Made by a program: the position numbers and the translations under genes
Source: Lachnospiraceae bacterium
GTDB taxonomy: Bacteria; Bacillota; Clostridia; Lachnospirales; Lachnospiraceae
Direction of reading: 5' to 3'
Assembly (NCBI GenBank): GCA_021202635.1
Contig: JAJQCQ010000052.1
Location: 1 to 52,266, forward strand
DNA: 52,266 nucleotides
The notes under the pieces: generated by a model
What the model saw: the letters and a program-made list of their open reading frames with translations, nothing else
Databases searched by the model: none
Told to the model about the DNA's origin: nothing
Part shown: positions 43,122 through 51,602 of the stretch, in pieces
How the letters are laid out: the number at the start of each line of letters is the position of its first letter
Position numbering within the stretch: position 1 is the first letter of the stretch

Positions 43122-44156
43122 CTATGCTCTCGCAATCATCTCGCCATACTGCTCTTTTTCTTCTTTTATAAAAGCATGTACCGCTTCCGGTCCCGGCAGG
43201 TCGTCCGAGCAGTTATTGCTGCGCACCATCATGGAAGCCTCCGCGGAGCCAAATTCCAGGCAGTCGATGATTTCCCAGCCCTGATAAAGCCCGTACAGGA
43301 ATCCCGCGCCATAACCGTCGCCGCCGCCAAAGCCCTTCCGCGCCTGCACCGGAAACGGCTTAATGGAAAAACTCTGTCCATCCACCGTGTAAGCGGTAGA
43401 CCCCTGCATACCATGCTTGATCACGACAATCTTTGCCCGATAGCTTTGCCACAGCGCGGCGGATTCGATATCCGACATACCGGGAGCGATCAGTTTTTCC
43501 GTCAGGTCAAATTCTTCCCTGGAGCCCATAATGATGTCCGCTTCCTTCGCAACCGTCGAATAATAAATCGAGATCTCATCGCTGTTTTTCCAGTTATAGG
43601 CACGATAATCAATATCAAATATGATCTTCGTTCCGTTTTTCTTCGCCAGCATGACCGCCTTAATCGCCGCTTCGCGGGATGGGCTTTCCGCCAGCGAGGT
43701 GCCGGAGATCAGAAGCGCTTTCGTCTGCTTCAGATATTCTTCATCAATATCGTCAACCGAAAGCTGCAGATCAGCGATGCAGTTGCGATACATCAGGATA
43801 CTGCTCTCGCTCGGGGACAGCATCTCCGTAAATGTCAGTCCCAGCTTCTCGCCGCCTGTGCATTTTGTAATATGCGAGGTATCGATTCCCTGCTCATTGA
43901 AATAATCCACAACGAACTCACCGAACTGGTCATCCGAAACCTTGCCGATAAATCCGGCCTTCATTCCATGGCGGGTCACACCCACAGCAATATTTGCGGG
44001 GGAACCTCCCACAAATTTTTCAAACATATGTACCTTTTTTAATGGTTTAAAATCCTCCTTCACCTGATCAGTCCAGGCAGGATTAAAATCAATTGCCACC
44101 CGTCCCAGCAAAACCAGGTCGAGCGGTCTTGTCTGATCAAACTCAATAGAACCCAT
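43122..44156 (-). CDS. iolC: 5-dehydro-2-deoxygluconokinase
   Basis: A 344-residue PfkB-family kinase that phosphorylates 2-deoxy-5-keto-gluconate at C6. The N-terminal LDLVLLGRVAIDFNP and GGSPANIAVGVTRHGM, and the PfkB signature GFGGGDGYGAGFLYGL near the end with its catalytic Asp, fit IolC well. GGAGG stands seven bases before the ATG. It opens the recognised iol part of the operon, 27 bases after an alpha/alpha-toroid gene. Confidence 0.94.
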   Translation of the reverse strand: MGSIEFDQTRPLDLVLLGRVAIDFNPAWTDQVKEDFKPLKKVHMFEKFVGGSPANIAVGVTRHGMKAGFIGKVSDDQFGEFVVDYFNEQGIDTSHITKCTGGEKLGLTFTEMLSPSESSILMYRNCIADLQLSVDDIDEEYLKQTKALLISGTSLAESPSREAAIKAVMLAKKNGTKIIFDIDYRAYNWKNSDEISIYYSTVAKEADIIMGSREEFDLTEKLIAPGMSDIESAALWQSYRAKIVVIKHGMQGSTAYTVDGQSFSIKPFPVQARKGFGGGDGYGAGFLYGLYQGWEIIDCLEFGSAEASMMVRSNNCSDDLPGPEAVHAFIKEEKEQYGEMIARA

Positions 44157-44183
44157 TTGTATTCCTCCGTTTCCAGGTGCGCG

Positions 44184-45932
44184 TCAGATCTCCACAATAT
44201 GGAAGGTGCGCTCATACGGTGTATAATCGTTTAAGAAAATACTGTATCCGAACTCATTTTTTACTTCACCGGAATAGTGTCCTTTGAAGGAATGCGTCCC
44301 GTACCCTGGCCCTATCTCCACTTTATGTATGCCGCCAGGAACGTTCCTGCTGCGCTCTGCCTCCGTCGCCTCGCTGGTCAGGGTCAGAAACCCGTCTTTC
44401 AGGATCAGACTCTCCCCCATTTTACCGCAAAGCCGAACGCTGTCTGTCTCCAGGACACACTCCGCCGGAATAGAGAGCTCCACACGAAGCGGCAGCCGGT
44501 CAAGTCCCTCGGTTTTCACCGTGATCTCCAGTCCCTTCGGGAGTTCCCGTATCGTCACGGTCGTATCGATTTTACTCGTAATCAGAAGCTCTCGCTTTGA
44601 GTGATCCATTTTCCACCAGTCGGAAGTGCCGGGATTCTCTTTAAAGGGGAGGTAATACCACCCATTTGCAGTCGATTTCAGTACACAGCCATCTTCCTTC
44701 TGTTCCAGCGACTGTGGAATCACGCTTCTGGTATCGCAGTAGGCTTCCCCGATGCGCATACGGACAGTCAAAGACCCGAATTTCAGATACAGGAAGGATG
44801 CCTTTTGATTGAGAACCGTGTAGACATATTCCTTTTTCTTTACCCGCAGAACCTGAGAGCCTGGAAAGTACTTCCGATACGTTTCCAGATAACCGTAGCC
44901 TTTAAACTCATACTCCTTAAGCCGATCATTTAACATAAAATAATACATGCAGTCCGGGGCAAGCGCGGCGCGGGCCTGATTATCTTTTATGATCTTATGC
45001 GCGGCAGCGTCAAATACCGCGGAACCGGTCCGATCCGCCATATACGTATACAGGTAAAAATACTGATCCGGATAGATCTCTCTCCCCTGATCCTGACGGG
45101 TAGAATTCTGCGTAAATACGGTATCATCCCCGTCAAAATAGTACAGCATCATATTCAGATTCCGCTCCACATACCCGAGGAATTTCTCCTCCCCGGTCAT
45201 CTCATAAGCCAGAATCAGAGACTTGTCCACCACCGCATTGTAGTTGCCGGTAGATCGTTCCGCAAACTCTCCGTCCTCGTCGCCGTCAATCCCTTCCACC
45301 AGATAGGCTTCGGCGCGGTCACGAAGCGCCTGCGTCAGTTCTTTGGCCGTATGGATTTCCGGAGCGTCAGCCGGCCGAAGAAGGGAAAGCTGAGCGGTAG
45401 AGAGAGCCAGTTCTCCATATTCCTCTGTCATGTTCGCCAGAGACAACAGTGCGGCCGTCACAGCCCACCGATGATTCGGGGTGTGGAAGCCACCATAAAG
45501 AATAATCGGAATACAGCGAAGCATAAGGATCAGATATCGTTCTTCCAGATCCTTTTCCTCTTTTGTCCCACCGTATTTTCTTAAAATCCTCCAGCCCGCC
45601 CGGAGACGCCGGAAGCAAAAGGAAGTGTCCGGCGCAGAGAAAAAGTTACATGTTGGAAAATCCAGGCTGCCGTCCGGTCTCTGCCAGCGCTCCACAAATC
45701 CGATTCCTCGTTTTACCGCATCAAAAATCTCCGCATCCTTATAATAGCTGCTTTCCTTACAAAAATACAGGCACAGGGCATCCGTCAACATGTAAATCGT
45801 CTGCTTGCCTTCCACCACGTCACTGTCCATTCTGCCATAATCGGGCCGCGCAGTATCATTTACCTGCTTTTTCAGGAACATCTCCACAATTTTTTCCGTG
45901 GAGTTTACCATATGAAGCCAGTATCTTTTCAC
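44184..45932 (-). CDS. Putative alpha/alpha-toroid polysaccharide-active enzyme (heparinase II/III-like)
   Basis: A 582-residue protein without a signal peptide. The first 370 residues are helical and repetitive, like an (alpha/alpha)n toroid, with YGGFHTPNHRWAVTAALLSLA (an Asn-His-Arg set seen in toroid lyases), STGNYNAVVDKSLILAYEMTG and QNSTRQDQGREIYPDQYFY. The last 200 residues are beta-rich, as in lyases and hydrolases with a C-terminal beta-sandwich. I do not recognise the exact family. The GTG at 45932, with GGGAGG upstream, is preferred to a TTG 14 codons earlier. It stands in front of iolC in one operon, so it may act on an inositol-containing or inositol-yielding compound. That link is inference. 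Confidence 0.6.
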   Translation of the reverse strand: MKRYWLHMVNSTEKIVEMFLKKQVNDTARPDYGRMDSDVVEGKQTIYMLTDALCLYFCKESSYYKDAEIFDAVKRGIGFVERWQRPDGSLDFPTCNFFSAPDTSFCFRRLRAGWRILRKYGGTKEEKDLEERYLILMLRCIPIILYGGFHTPNHRWAVTAALLSLANMTEEYGELALSTAQLSLLRPADAPEIHTAKELTQALRDRAEAYLVEGIDGDEDGEFAERSTGNYNAVVDKSLILAYEMTGEEKFLGYVERNLNMMLYYFDGDDTVFTQNSTRQDQGREIYPDQYFYLYTYMADRTGSAVFDAAAHKIIKDNQARAALAPDCMYYFMLNDRLKEYEFKGYGYLETYRKYFPGSQVLRVKKKEYVYTVLNQKASFLYLKFGSLTVRMRIGEAYCDTRSVIPQSLEQKEDGCVLKSTANGWYYLPFKENPGTSDWWKMDHSKRELLITSKIDTTVTIRELPKGLEITVKTEGLDRLPLRVELSIPAECVLETDSVRLCGKMGESLILKDGFLTLTSEATEAERSRNVPGGIHKVEIGPGYGTHSFKGHYSGEVKNEFGYSIFLNDYTPYERTFHIVEI

Positions 45933-45974
45933 TGATCTGATTCCTCCCAGTCTACTGTAATCGTGTTCTATCAA

Positions 45975-46640
45975 CTACTGAAATCGTTCTATCAAACAAA
46001 TCTGTCGGTTCATGCGCTCCGGAATCTCCGCAAGCAAATCCGCCCAGGGGGTCAGAAGAGCAGCATCCCATTCTCTTTCCTCAAAAGAAAAAGAAGGGAC
46101 GAAGCTGAAATGAACCCGGATATATTCTCTCGTTTTTTTCTTCAGCTCTTCCGAAATCACAAAGCAATCTTTCACCATGTCACCCGGCGCGATGCCATCC
46201 GCTCCGGCTTCCGTCCCGCAGCTTTCCACCACCCGTGGAAAAAGCCGGAAGAGCTCCGGCCGCGAAGCAAACGCATGCTTGCCAGGCTGCACATAAGCAC
46301 ACACTCTGCTCCCATCTGCGGGAATCCGACCGTTCTCCGGATCTACCAGACGCATGTATTTGCCGTGCGTACTGCCCTCTGCGTCCACAACGGTACCATC
46401 TCCGTCCAGATACACCCAGATATGCTCCAGCTCATACAAATGCTGGATATCATAGTCGTACCAGAAAGCATACTCGATTACACAGCCTCCGTCAACCGGC
46501 AAAACCACTCTTTTCGGAAAAGAAGCACTTCTCTTCGGCTCCCGGAACACCGTATATCCGACCGACTGAACCGTAAAAGGTTCCTTTTTATCAAAAAAAA
46601 GCTTCGGGCGGTACAACGCCGCCAGTTCTTTTTCCGTCAT
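45975..46640 (-). CDS. Uncharacterised protein with an NPP1/Vps62-like motif
   Basis: A 221-residue soluble protein and the first gene of the inositol operon. I cannot name its family with confidence. It has a central run WYDYDIQHLYELEHIWVYLD, followed by STHGKYMRL. The order 'H, then E-H-x-W/V-V, then H-G' recalls the NPP1 (necrosis-inducing-like) and Vps62-like folds, where it is GHRHDWEHVVVW followed by SxHG. Similarity elsewhere is not evident. The ATG at 46640 has only a poor ribosome site. The frame extends further upstream, but that part overlaps the promoter and leader of the divergent AraC gene, so the shorter form is chosen. The gap to the next gene is 42 bases. Confidence 0.55.
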   Translation of the reverse strand: MTEKELAALYRPKLFFDKKEPFTVQSVGYTVFREPKRSASFPKRVVLPVDGGCVIEYAFWYDYDIQHLYELEHIWVYLDGDGTVVDAEGSTHGKYMRLVDPENGRIPADGSRVCAYVQPGKHAFASRPELFRLFPRVVESCGTEAGADGIAPGDMVKDCFVISEELKKKTREYIRVHFSFVPSFSFEEREWDAALLTPWADLLAEIPERMNRQICLIERFQ

Positions 46641-46644
46641 ACGC

Positions 46645-46673
46645 TTGTCACCCACCGAAAATTGAATTATAAT
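46645..46673 (+). promoter_or_regulatory. Promoter of the AraC gene, overlapping the divergent iol control region
   Basis: TTGTCA, a 17-base spacer and TATAAT. Because ATTATAAT is symmetric, a TATAAT on the minus strand (46665-46670) overlaps it and may serve the inositol operon with a weak -35. The two promoters cannot be occupied at once. Confidence 0.7.
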
Positions 46674-46680
46674 GTTGTCA

Positions 46681-46715
46681 AACAGTCCAGAACAGCAGCA
46701 AAAAGAAAAGACAGG
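46681..46715 (+). repeat. Leader repeat, copy F, upstream of the AraC gene
   Basis: AACAGTCCAGAACAGC and GAAAAGACAGG are shared with the minus-strand readings of 35601-35636 and 49560-49594 (AACAGTTCAGAACAGC and GAAAAGACAG). It lies between promoter and ribosome site of the AraC gene. Confidence 0.6.
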
Positions 46716-46724
46716 AGTTCCATC

Positions 46725-47636
46725 ATGATTTACGAAAATTGCCTTCAATTTGAAAAAAAGCATATTGTTTCCATCACGAATCAGAAATATGGCGCCCTCT
46801 ACTTGTTTGACTATGACGAGCGAAACGCCTCGATCAATATGGAATTTGAGCACCAGCATTCTTATTATGAAATCATGGTATTCCTGGCTCCTGCCGGGGA
46901 GCATCTCTTCGAAGGGCAGATTTATCATCTTTCTTTCGGTGATATTGTTCTGATTCCTCCATTTTTACTGCATAAATCCATCTACCGAAAGGGCGCTCCC
47001 AGCGACCGGATTATCATTGATTTTATCTGGCCGGAAATGCTCAAGGCAGATGATCTTGGATATACAGAGCTTCTGTCCACGTTTGCATTTCCGGAGCATA
47101 TTTTCCGCTTCGCGCCAGAGCAGCGGGTCGCTCTGTATCGTCGGCTCAACGATATCCTGAATTATTCTCTGCGCCCGGGATTTTCTGTAGATGCTCCTCT
47201 CGACCAGCTCATGATTCACACCCTTTTTGTGGAATTTTTACACGAGCTCTATACACAGAGAAACCGGAACCAGTACAGGAATAATATGGAGATTGCTCCC
47301 GCCGCGCAGAAAATGCACTCGGTCGCCGCCTATATCCACCAGCATTACAGTGAGCCGCTCTCTCTGCAGTCGCTCGCCGAAGAGTTTTACATCAGTCCCG
47401 GCTATCTGTCACACAGCTTTCGGGAAACCATGCAGCTCACACTGTCAAGCTATATCCAGAATACCCGTTTCAAAAATGCGCAGCACATGCTGATTACCAC
47501 GAATGCCAAAATTTCGGATATAGCCATTGCCTGCGGGTTTTCCAGCTTTTCACAGTTCAACCGCGTTTTCGGCAGGATGGCCGGCATGTCTCCGAGTGAG
47601 TACCGCAAGCAGGCACAGAACACGCACAAACTCTGA
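46725..47636 (+). CDS. AraC-family transcriptional regulator
   Basis: A 303-residue regulator. Residues 1-160 form a cupin-like sensor domain (EHQHSYYEIMVFLAPAGEHLFEGQIYHLSFGDIVLIPP). Residues about 205-300 hold the double helix-turn-helix, from SVAAYIHQHYSEPLSLQSLAEEF to ISDIAIACGFSSFSQFNRVFGRMAGMSPSEYR. The ATG at 46725 has AGGAG seven bases upstream; the frame is open further upstream, but that part overlaps the promoter and lacks homology. Divergent from the inositol operon and next to a CUT1 importer, it likely activates one or both in response to a sugar or cyclitol. Confidence 0.9.
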   Translation: MIYENCLQFEKKHIVSITNQKYGALYLFDYDERNASINMEFEHQHSYYEIMVFLAPAGEHLFEGQIYHLSFGDIVLIPPFLLHKSIYRKGAPSDRIIIDFIWPEMLKADDLGYTELLSTFAFPEHIFRFAPEQRVALYRRLNDILNYSLRPGFSVDAPLDQLMIHTLFVEFLHELYTQRNRNQYRNNMEIAPAAQKMHSVAAYIHQHYSEPLSLQSLAEEFYISPGYLSHSFRETMQLTLSSYIQNTRFKNAQHMLITTNAKISDIAIACGFSSFSQFNRVFGRMAGMSPSEYRKQAQNTHKL

Positions 47637-47638
47637 GA

Positions 47639-47761
47639 GAAAGCCTGTTACCACGTGCTTGCATTATCCATTATCCATCGTCCACTCGTAACTGTTTTCG
47701 TTTCTTCTCAGTCAAGACTGGTTCACATCATATGGTCCCGCAAATACCGTAACAGGCTTTC
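47639..47761. repeat. 13-bp inverted repeat in the convergent AraC/SBP gap
   Basis: GAAAGCCTGTTAC (47639-47651) and its exact complement (47749-47761) enclose 97 bases. It immediately follows the AraC stop. It may form a long-range hairpin that ends transcripts from both sides, or be the ends of a miniature element. Confidence 0.65.
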
Positions 47762-47823
47762 TTCATCTTTCCTTGCTTATACTTCTGACACCCTTGTCTT
47801 TTCTTCCCCAAATGCCATACATA

Positions 47824-49389
47824 TTATGACAGGCTGTCGTAATACTCTCCTCTCGCATCGAGAATCTGCTGCAATCCTGCATTTACCAGCTCATCATAAC
47901 CGGACTGATAGGTGCTGTCGAAGCTGTCTGTTGAGCAGCTGATGCAATTGTAAACCCAGGTAAGCATACGGTTCTGCACATCTGTCCCATAAGTAGCTTC
48001 CGCATCCGAGATATAGCCATAGCTCGGGAAACGGTACTTACCGGTAGCGCATACATCGTAGTAATTCTCATACCACTCTACGCTCGCCCACTCATTGGTC
48101 TGCTCCTGATAATTCGACTGTGCCATAATCTCATAGTCATTGACCCAGTCAAAGTTCAGGTTCATGATGCAAAGGTCATCGCAGGTACCCGGATAGCCAA
48201 TCTCATTCTTCTCATCCTCAGACGGCTCAACTGCAACGCCAAGGTCATTATAGGTCAGATCCGGAGTGTAACGAACCTGTACCGCGTTAGCCGGATCAGC
48301 CAGCCAATCCAGATACTGCATACAGCAGGCTGCCTTCTCATCGCTTGTAGTAGACGGAATCATAACAAACATCGCATAGCGGTACTCAAACGGCGTACGA
48401 TAGCCGCCTTCCGGCAGATCGAAGCACATAACCGGCTGGAATGTAGCGTCCACTTCGCCCATGGTGGTATTCAGTACATTAAAGCTGTCCCACGGCTCCG
48501 TCGTATCGCCATTGCAGAAGCCTGCTTTGCCATTCGCAATATCTGCGAGGTAGCTGCTCTCATCTGTATCCGTATAGAACTCCTGCGTGATCAGGCCTGC
48601 ATTGTAATATTCATTCAGCTTACGAAGGCCATCCTCTGCACCAGGCGCAACCGCCATGCAATACTCATTATAAATATAAGCGGTGCGGTCATCTTCCAGA
48701 GTAACATAAGAACCCAGGAAATTCAGATACATCTCCTCTGTATCACTTCTTCCGCTCATCGCCCACGGTGTGCCAAGTCCGGCATCCTTTACCGCGTACA
48801 GATAAGTTTCCAGCTCTTCTTTGGTGGTCGGTATCTCCAGACCAAGCTCATCCAGCCAGTCTTTCCGGATATAGGAGGTATGACGTGCATTTTCTGTACC
48901 TCTCTGTTTCATCACAGCATATCTCACTCCGCTTACTTCCGCAATACCGCCCTCATTTGCCTCTCCGCAGTATTCAGAGATGTTTCCGCCATACTCTGCG
49001 TACAAATCAGTCAGATCCTTCAGGCCGCCCTCGCTTGCAAAGCTGTAAAACAGGGACTGGCTGTAAGAAAAGATAATATCCGGTGCGCTGCCGCCCGCCA
49101 TCATAATATTCACCTTATCATCGGACTCCGATCTCGGTACAGATGTATACTCTACATCAAAGCCATAGGTCTCCTGCATCTGCTCACGGATCCACTGGGT
49201 CAGGGCATTGTCTTCTGTCGTGGTGTTCGGAGCCGCATTACCTCTGTCCCAAACCATAACATTAATCTTTGTGTCTGCAGCCTTTGCCTTCATCGCAGAT
49301 GTTCCACCAATCACGCTGGAAAGAGCCAGGGTAGATGCGCTTGCTATCGTGCCCTTCAGAAAATCTCTTCTTGAAATTGTTTTCGTCAT
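47824..49389 (-). CDS. Extracellular sugar-binding protein of a CUT1 ABC importer (LplA-like)
   Basis: A 521-residue solute-binding protein, typical in size for the LplA/YtcQ group. The N-terminus is unusual: SRRDFLKG (residues 6-13) is a complete twin-arginine motif followed by a hydrophobic stretch and AKA-A. There is no lipobox Cys, so it would not be a lipoprotein, although Gram-positive binding proteins nearly always are. The mature part has IMMAGGSAPDIIFSYS and LKDLTDLYAEYGGN, typical of family-1 binding proteins. AAGGAGG stands before the ATG. It lies 293 bases after the second permease gene, and a structured repeat fills the gap. The substrate may be an oligosaccharide from pectin or an inositol glycoside; this is unknown. 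Confidence 0.88.
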   Translation of the reverse strand: MTKTISRRDFLKGTIASASTLALSSVIGGTSAMKAKAADTKINVMVWDRGNAAPNTTTEDNALTQWIREQMQETYGFDVEYTSVPRSESDDKVNIMMAGGSAPDIIFSYSQSLFYSFASEGGLKDLTDLYAEYGGNISEYCGEANEGGIAEVSGVRYAVMKQRGTENARHTSYIRKDWLDELGLEIPTTKEELETYLYAVKDAGLGTPWAMSGRSDTEEMYLNFLGSYVTLEDDRTAYIYNEYCMAVAPGAEDGLRKLNEYYNAGLITQEFYTDTDESSYLADIANGKAGFCNGDTTEPWDSFNVLNTTMGEVDATFQPVMCFDLPEGGYRTPFEYRYAMFVMIPSTTSDEKAACCMQYLDWLADPANAVQVRYTPDLTYNDLGVAVEPSEDEKNEIGYPGTCDDLCIMNLNFDWVNDYEIMAQSNYQEQTNEWASVEWYENYYDVCATGKYRFPSYGYISDAEATYGTDVQNRMLTWVYNCISCSTDSFDSTYQSGYDELVNAGLQQILDARGEYYDSLS

Positions 49390-49420
49390 TTTTTGTTCCT
49401 CCTTCTGTTTAAGATATTGG

Positions 49421-49594
49421 TAACTATTCAGAACAGCAGGCCGCAGACCGCCTGCGATGCAGGCTATATGCCGCTAACGCGTCATATGTCTGTGGCTTGA
49501 TGGGCGTTCCGCCCATCCCGAAATGAAAATACAGCCTTTAGCAGGTAAACCTGCACAGTCTGTCTTTTCATTTCGATGCTGTTCTGAACTGTTA
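49421..49594 (-). repeat. Fold-back element, copy E, with an 80-base structured insert
   Basis: The right arm (49560-49594) pairs with a left arm split in two (49421-49438 and 49519-49534). Joined, the left pieces read almost as the full complement of the right arm. The 80 bases between them (49439-49518) have their own fold: GCCGCAGAC faces GTCTGTGGC, with GCCTGC-GAT-GCAGGC inside, and then GATGGGCG-TTC-CGCCCATC. The element lies between the permease and binding-protein genes. Confidence 0.75.
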
Positions 49595-49682
49595 CATAAA
49601 TTGAGAAGTTATATGGAAAATGCCATCCGGCATCTTCCTATTAAAATATCCCTGCGGATAAATTAATCCTTTTATGCCGCCA

Positions 49683-50549
49683 TCAGCCCTTTACAGCACC
49701 AACCATGATACCCTTGGTGAAGAAACGCTGTACAAACGGGTACACAATCAGCATTGGAAGCATGGAAATTACGATACTTGCAGCCTTTACATTCTCTGCC
49801 ACCAGGTTTGTGGTCAGACCCTCCTCTGCGGAAATATTAACAGACTCAATGAACTGTTTCAGAACCATCTGTACGGTATAAAGGCTGGAGGAATTAATAT
49901 AGTACAATACATCACTGATGTCATTCCATCTGCCGACCGCGTAGAAAAGTCCCAGGGTGGCCAGTGTCGGACCCACCAGCGGAAGCGCTACGCTCATCAG
50001 TGTCCTCATATCACTGCAGCCGTCAATCTTGGCCGCTTCATAAATAGCATCGTCAATGCCCTTGAACGCATTGCACATGATGATCATGTTATAAGCACTT
50101 AACGCGCCCGGAATAACCAGAGCCCAGACGGTATTAATCAGGCCAAAGTCTCTTACATTCAGATAAGTTGGAATGGTACCCGGATGCAGATACATCGTCA
50201 GAACAAACAGCGTCATAATAAACGCCCCGCCCTTCAGGTCTCTTTTCGAGAGCGGATAAGCGGCCAGAACTGTCATTACCAGGTTCACCGCCGTCGTTCC
50301 CAGCATCAGCATGATAGAATACCAGAAAGACCGCACAAAGCTGCCGCTGGAGAGAGCTTTCTGATAAGCCTCTGTTGTAAATTCCACTGGCCACAGGAAT
50401 ACTTTACCGGCCAGGATTGCGTTTTTACCGCTGAATGACATGGAAATCACTCGAAGAATCGGTACCATGCAAAGGCAGGTAAGAATAATAAAGAAAGCTG
50501 TCCAGAATATCTGGAATCTTTTTTCGGCTTTACTTTTTACAGCACTCAT
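49683..50549 (-). CDS. CUT1 ABC importer permease, second subunit (LplC/MalG-like)
   Basis: A 288-residue membrane protein with six helices. The EAA loop is YEAAKIDGCSDMRTLMSVALPLVGP, which binds the ATPase. The C-terminal end FTKGIMVGAVKG is typical of this family. The ATG overlaps the stop of the preceding permease gene by one base (TAATG), which implies translational coupling. No ATPase gene is nearby, as usual for CUT1 systems that share an MsmK/MsmX-type ATPase. Confidence 0.93.
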   Translation of the reverse strand: MSAVKSKAEKRFQIFWTAFFIILTCLCMVPILRVISMSFSGKNAILAGKVFLWPVEFTTEAYQKALSSGSFVRSFWYSIMLMLGTTAVNLVMTVLAAYPLSKRDLKGGAFIMTLFVLTMYLHPGTIPTYLNVRDFGLINTVWALVIPGALSAYNMIIMCNAFKGIDDAIYEAAKIDGCSDMRTLMSVALPLVGPTLATLGLFYAVGRWNDISDVLYYINSSSLYTVQMVLKQFIESVNISAEEGLTTNLVAENVKAASIVISMLPMLIVYPFVQRFFTKGIMVGAVKG

Positions 50550-51481
50550 TACATAATTCCCTCCTGTCCCATCTTTTTAATAATCTGATTGGCTGCCACA
50601 ACCATCACCACGCCTACTACAGTCTGGAATAAGCCGACCGCTGTCGCGAAATCAAAACGTCCTGCGGCAAGACCTACAGAATACACATAGGTACTGATAA
50701 CCTCTGCCGCGTCACTGACAACTGCATTCGACATCATATACGGACGATCGAAGCTGATTGTCACGAGTCTGCCGACCTGCATGATCAGCAGCGTAGTTAC
50801 CGTACCGGAAATCTGCGGCAGCGTCACATGCCAGATTCTCTGAAGTCTTGTGGCTCCATCCAGGTATGCCGCCTCACTCAGGGAGGTATCCGTCGCCATC
50901 AGGGCAGCCAGGTAAATAATCAGAGAATAACCTGCTGCCTGCCATATACCAGTTCCCCAGTATACAATACGCCAGATAAAGGAGTTACTCAGAAACCCAA
51001 CCGAGTTGAATCCAAGCGCTTCAATCACATTGTTCACCAGACCGCTTGATGAAAACAGCTGTGTCACGATACCGGAAATAATAACCCAGGAAAGAAAATT
51101 CGGGAGATACAACAGTGTCTGCGTAACCTTGCGGACTCTATTGCTGCGCAGCTCATTTAAAAACAAAGCCAGGAAGATCGGAAACGGGAACCCGAAAATC
51201 AGATCACCCAGATTCAGAATCAGCGTATTTTTCAGAGCTGTCCAGAAGGTCGAAGAGCCGAATACCTCTTTAAAGTTTGCCAGTCCCACCCAGGGGCTGT
51301 TCCACATTCCCTTGAAAATACTGAAATCCTCAAATGCCACGATAACGCCAAGCATAGGCTTATACTTGAACAAAATCATGTAGATCACCGGAACAAGCAG
51401 CATCGCATACAGCTGCCAATGTCCTTTCAGATAGACGCCAAGGCTGACCTTCCTTTTCGTCCCTATTTGTTCCTTTCCCAT
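50549..51481 (-). CDS. CUT1 ABC importer permease, first subunit (LplB/MalF-like)
   Basis: A 310-residue membrane protein with six helices. It starts with a short basic region, then HWQLYAMLLVPVIYMILFKYKPMLG, as LplB proteins do. The EAA loop is LSEAAYLDGATRLQRIWHVTLPQI. GAAGGAGG lies upstream of the ATG. It is the first gene of the importer set, 121 bases after a HAD gene. Confidence 0.93.
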   Translation of the reverse strand: MGKEQIGTKRKVSLGVYLKGHWQLYAMLLVPVIYMILFKYKPMLGVIVAFEDFSIFKGMWNSPWVGLANFKEVFGSSTFWTALKNTLILNLGDLIFGFPFPIFLALFLNELRSNRVRKVTQTLLYLPNFLSWVIISGIVTQLFSSSGLVNNVIEALGFNSVGFLSNSFIWRIVYWGTGIWQAAGYSLIIYLAALMATDTSLSEAAYLDGATRLQRIWHVTLPQISGTVTTLLIMQVGRLVTISFDRPYMMSNAVVSDAAEVISTYVYSVGLAAGRFDFATAVGLFQTVVGVVMVVAANQIIKKMGQEGIM

Positions 51482-51602
51482 AATTAAAACCTCCTTCGCT
51501 ATGTTTTGGGAACATTACCGCACGAATCCAGTCACGGTGTTTCGCAGAACCGCGCATACAATCACCCCGGCTCGGATTGATCCCTTCAGAAATGCTCAGC
51601 AT

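Noticed and set aside
45963-46724. N-terminal extension of the AraC frame
   Set aside because: AraC homology begins at the ATG at 46725, which has a proper ribosome site. The extension is antisense to the unknown first gene of the inositol operon and covers the promoter.
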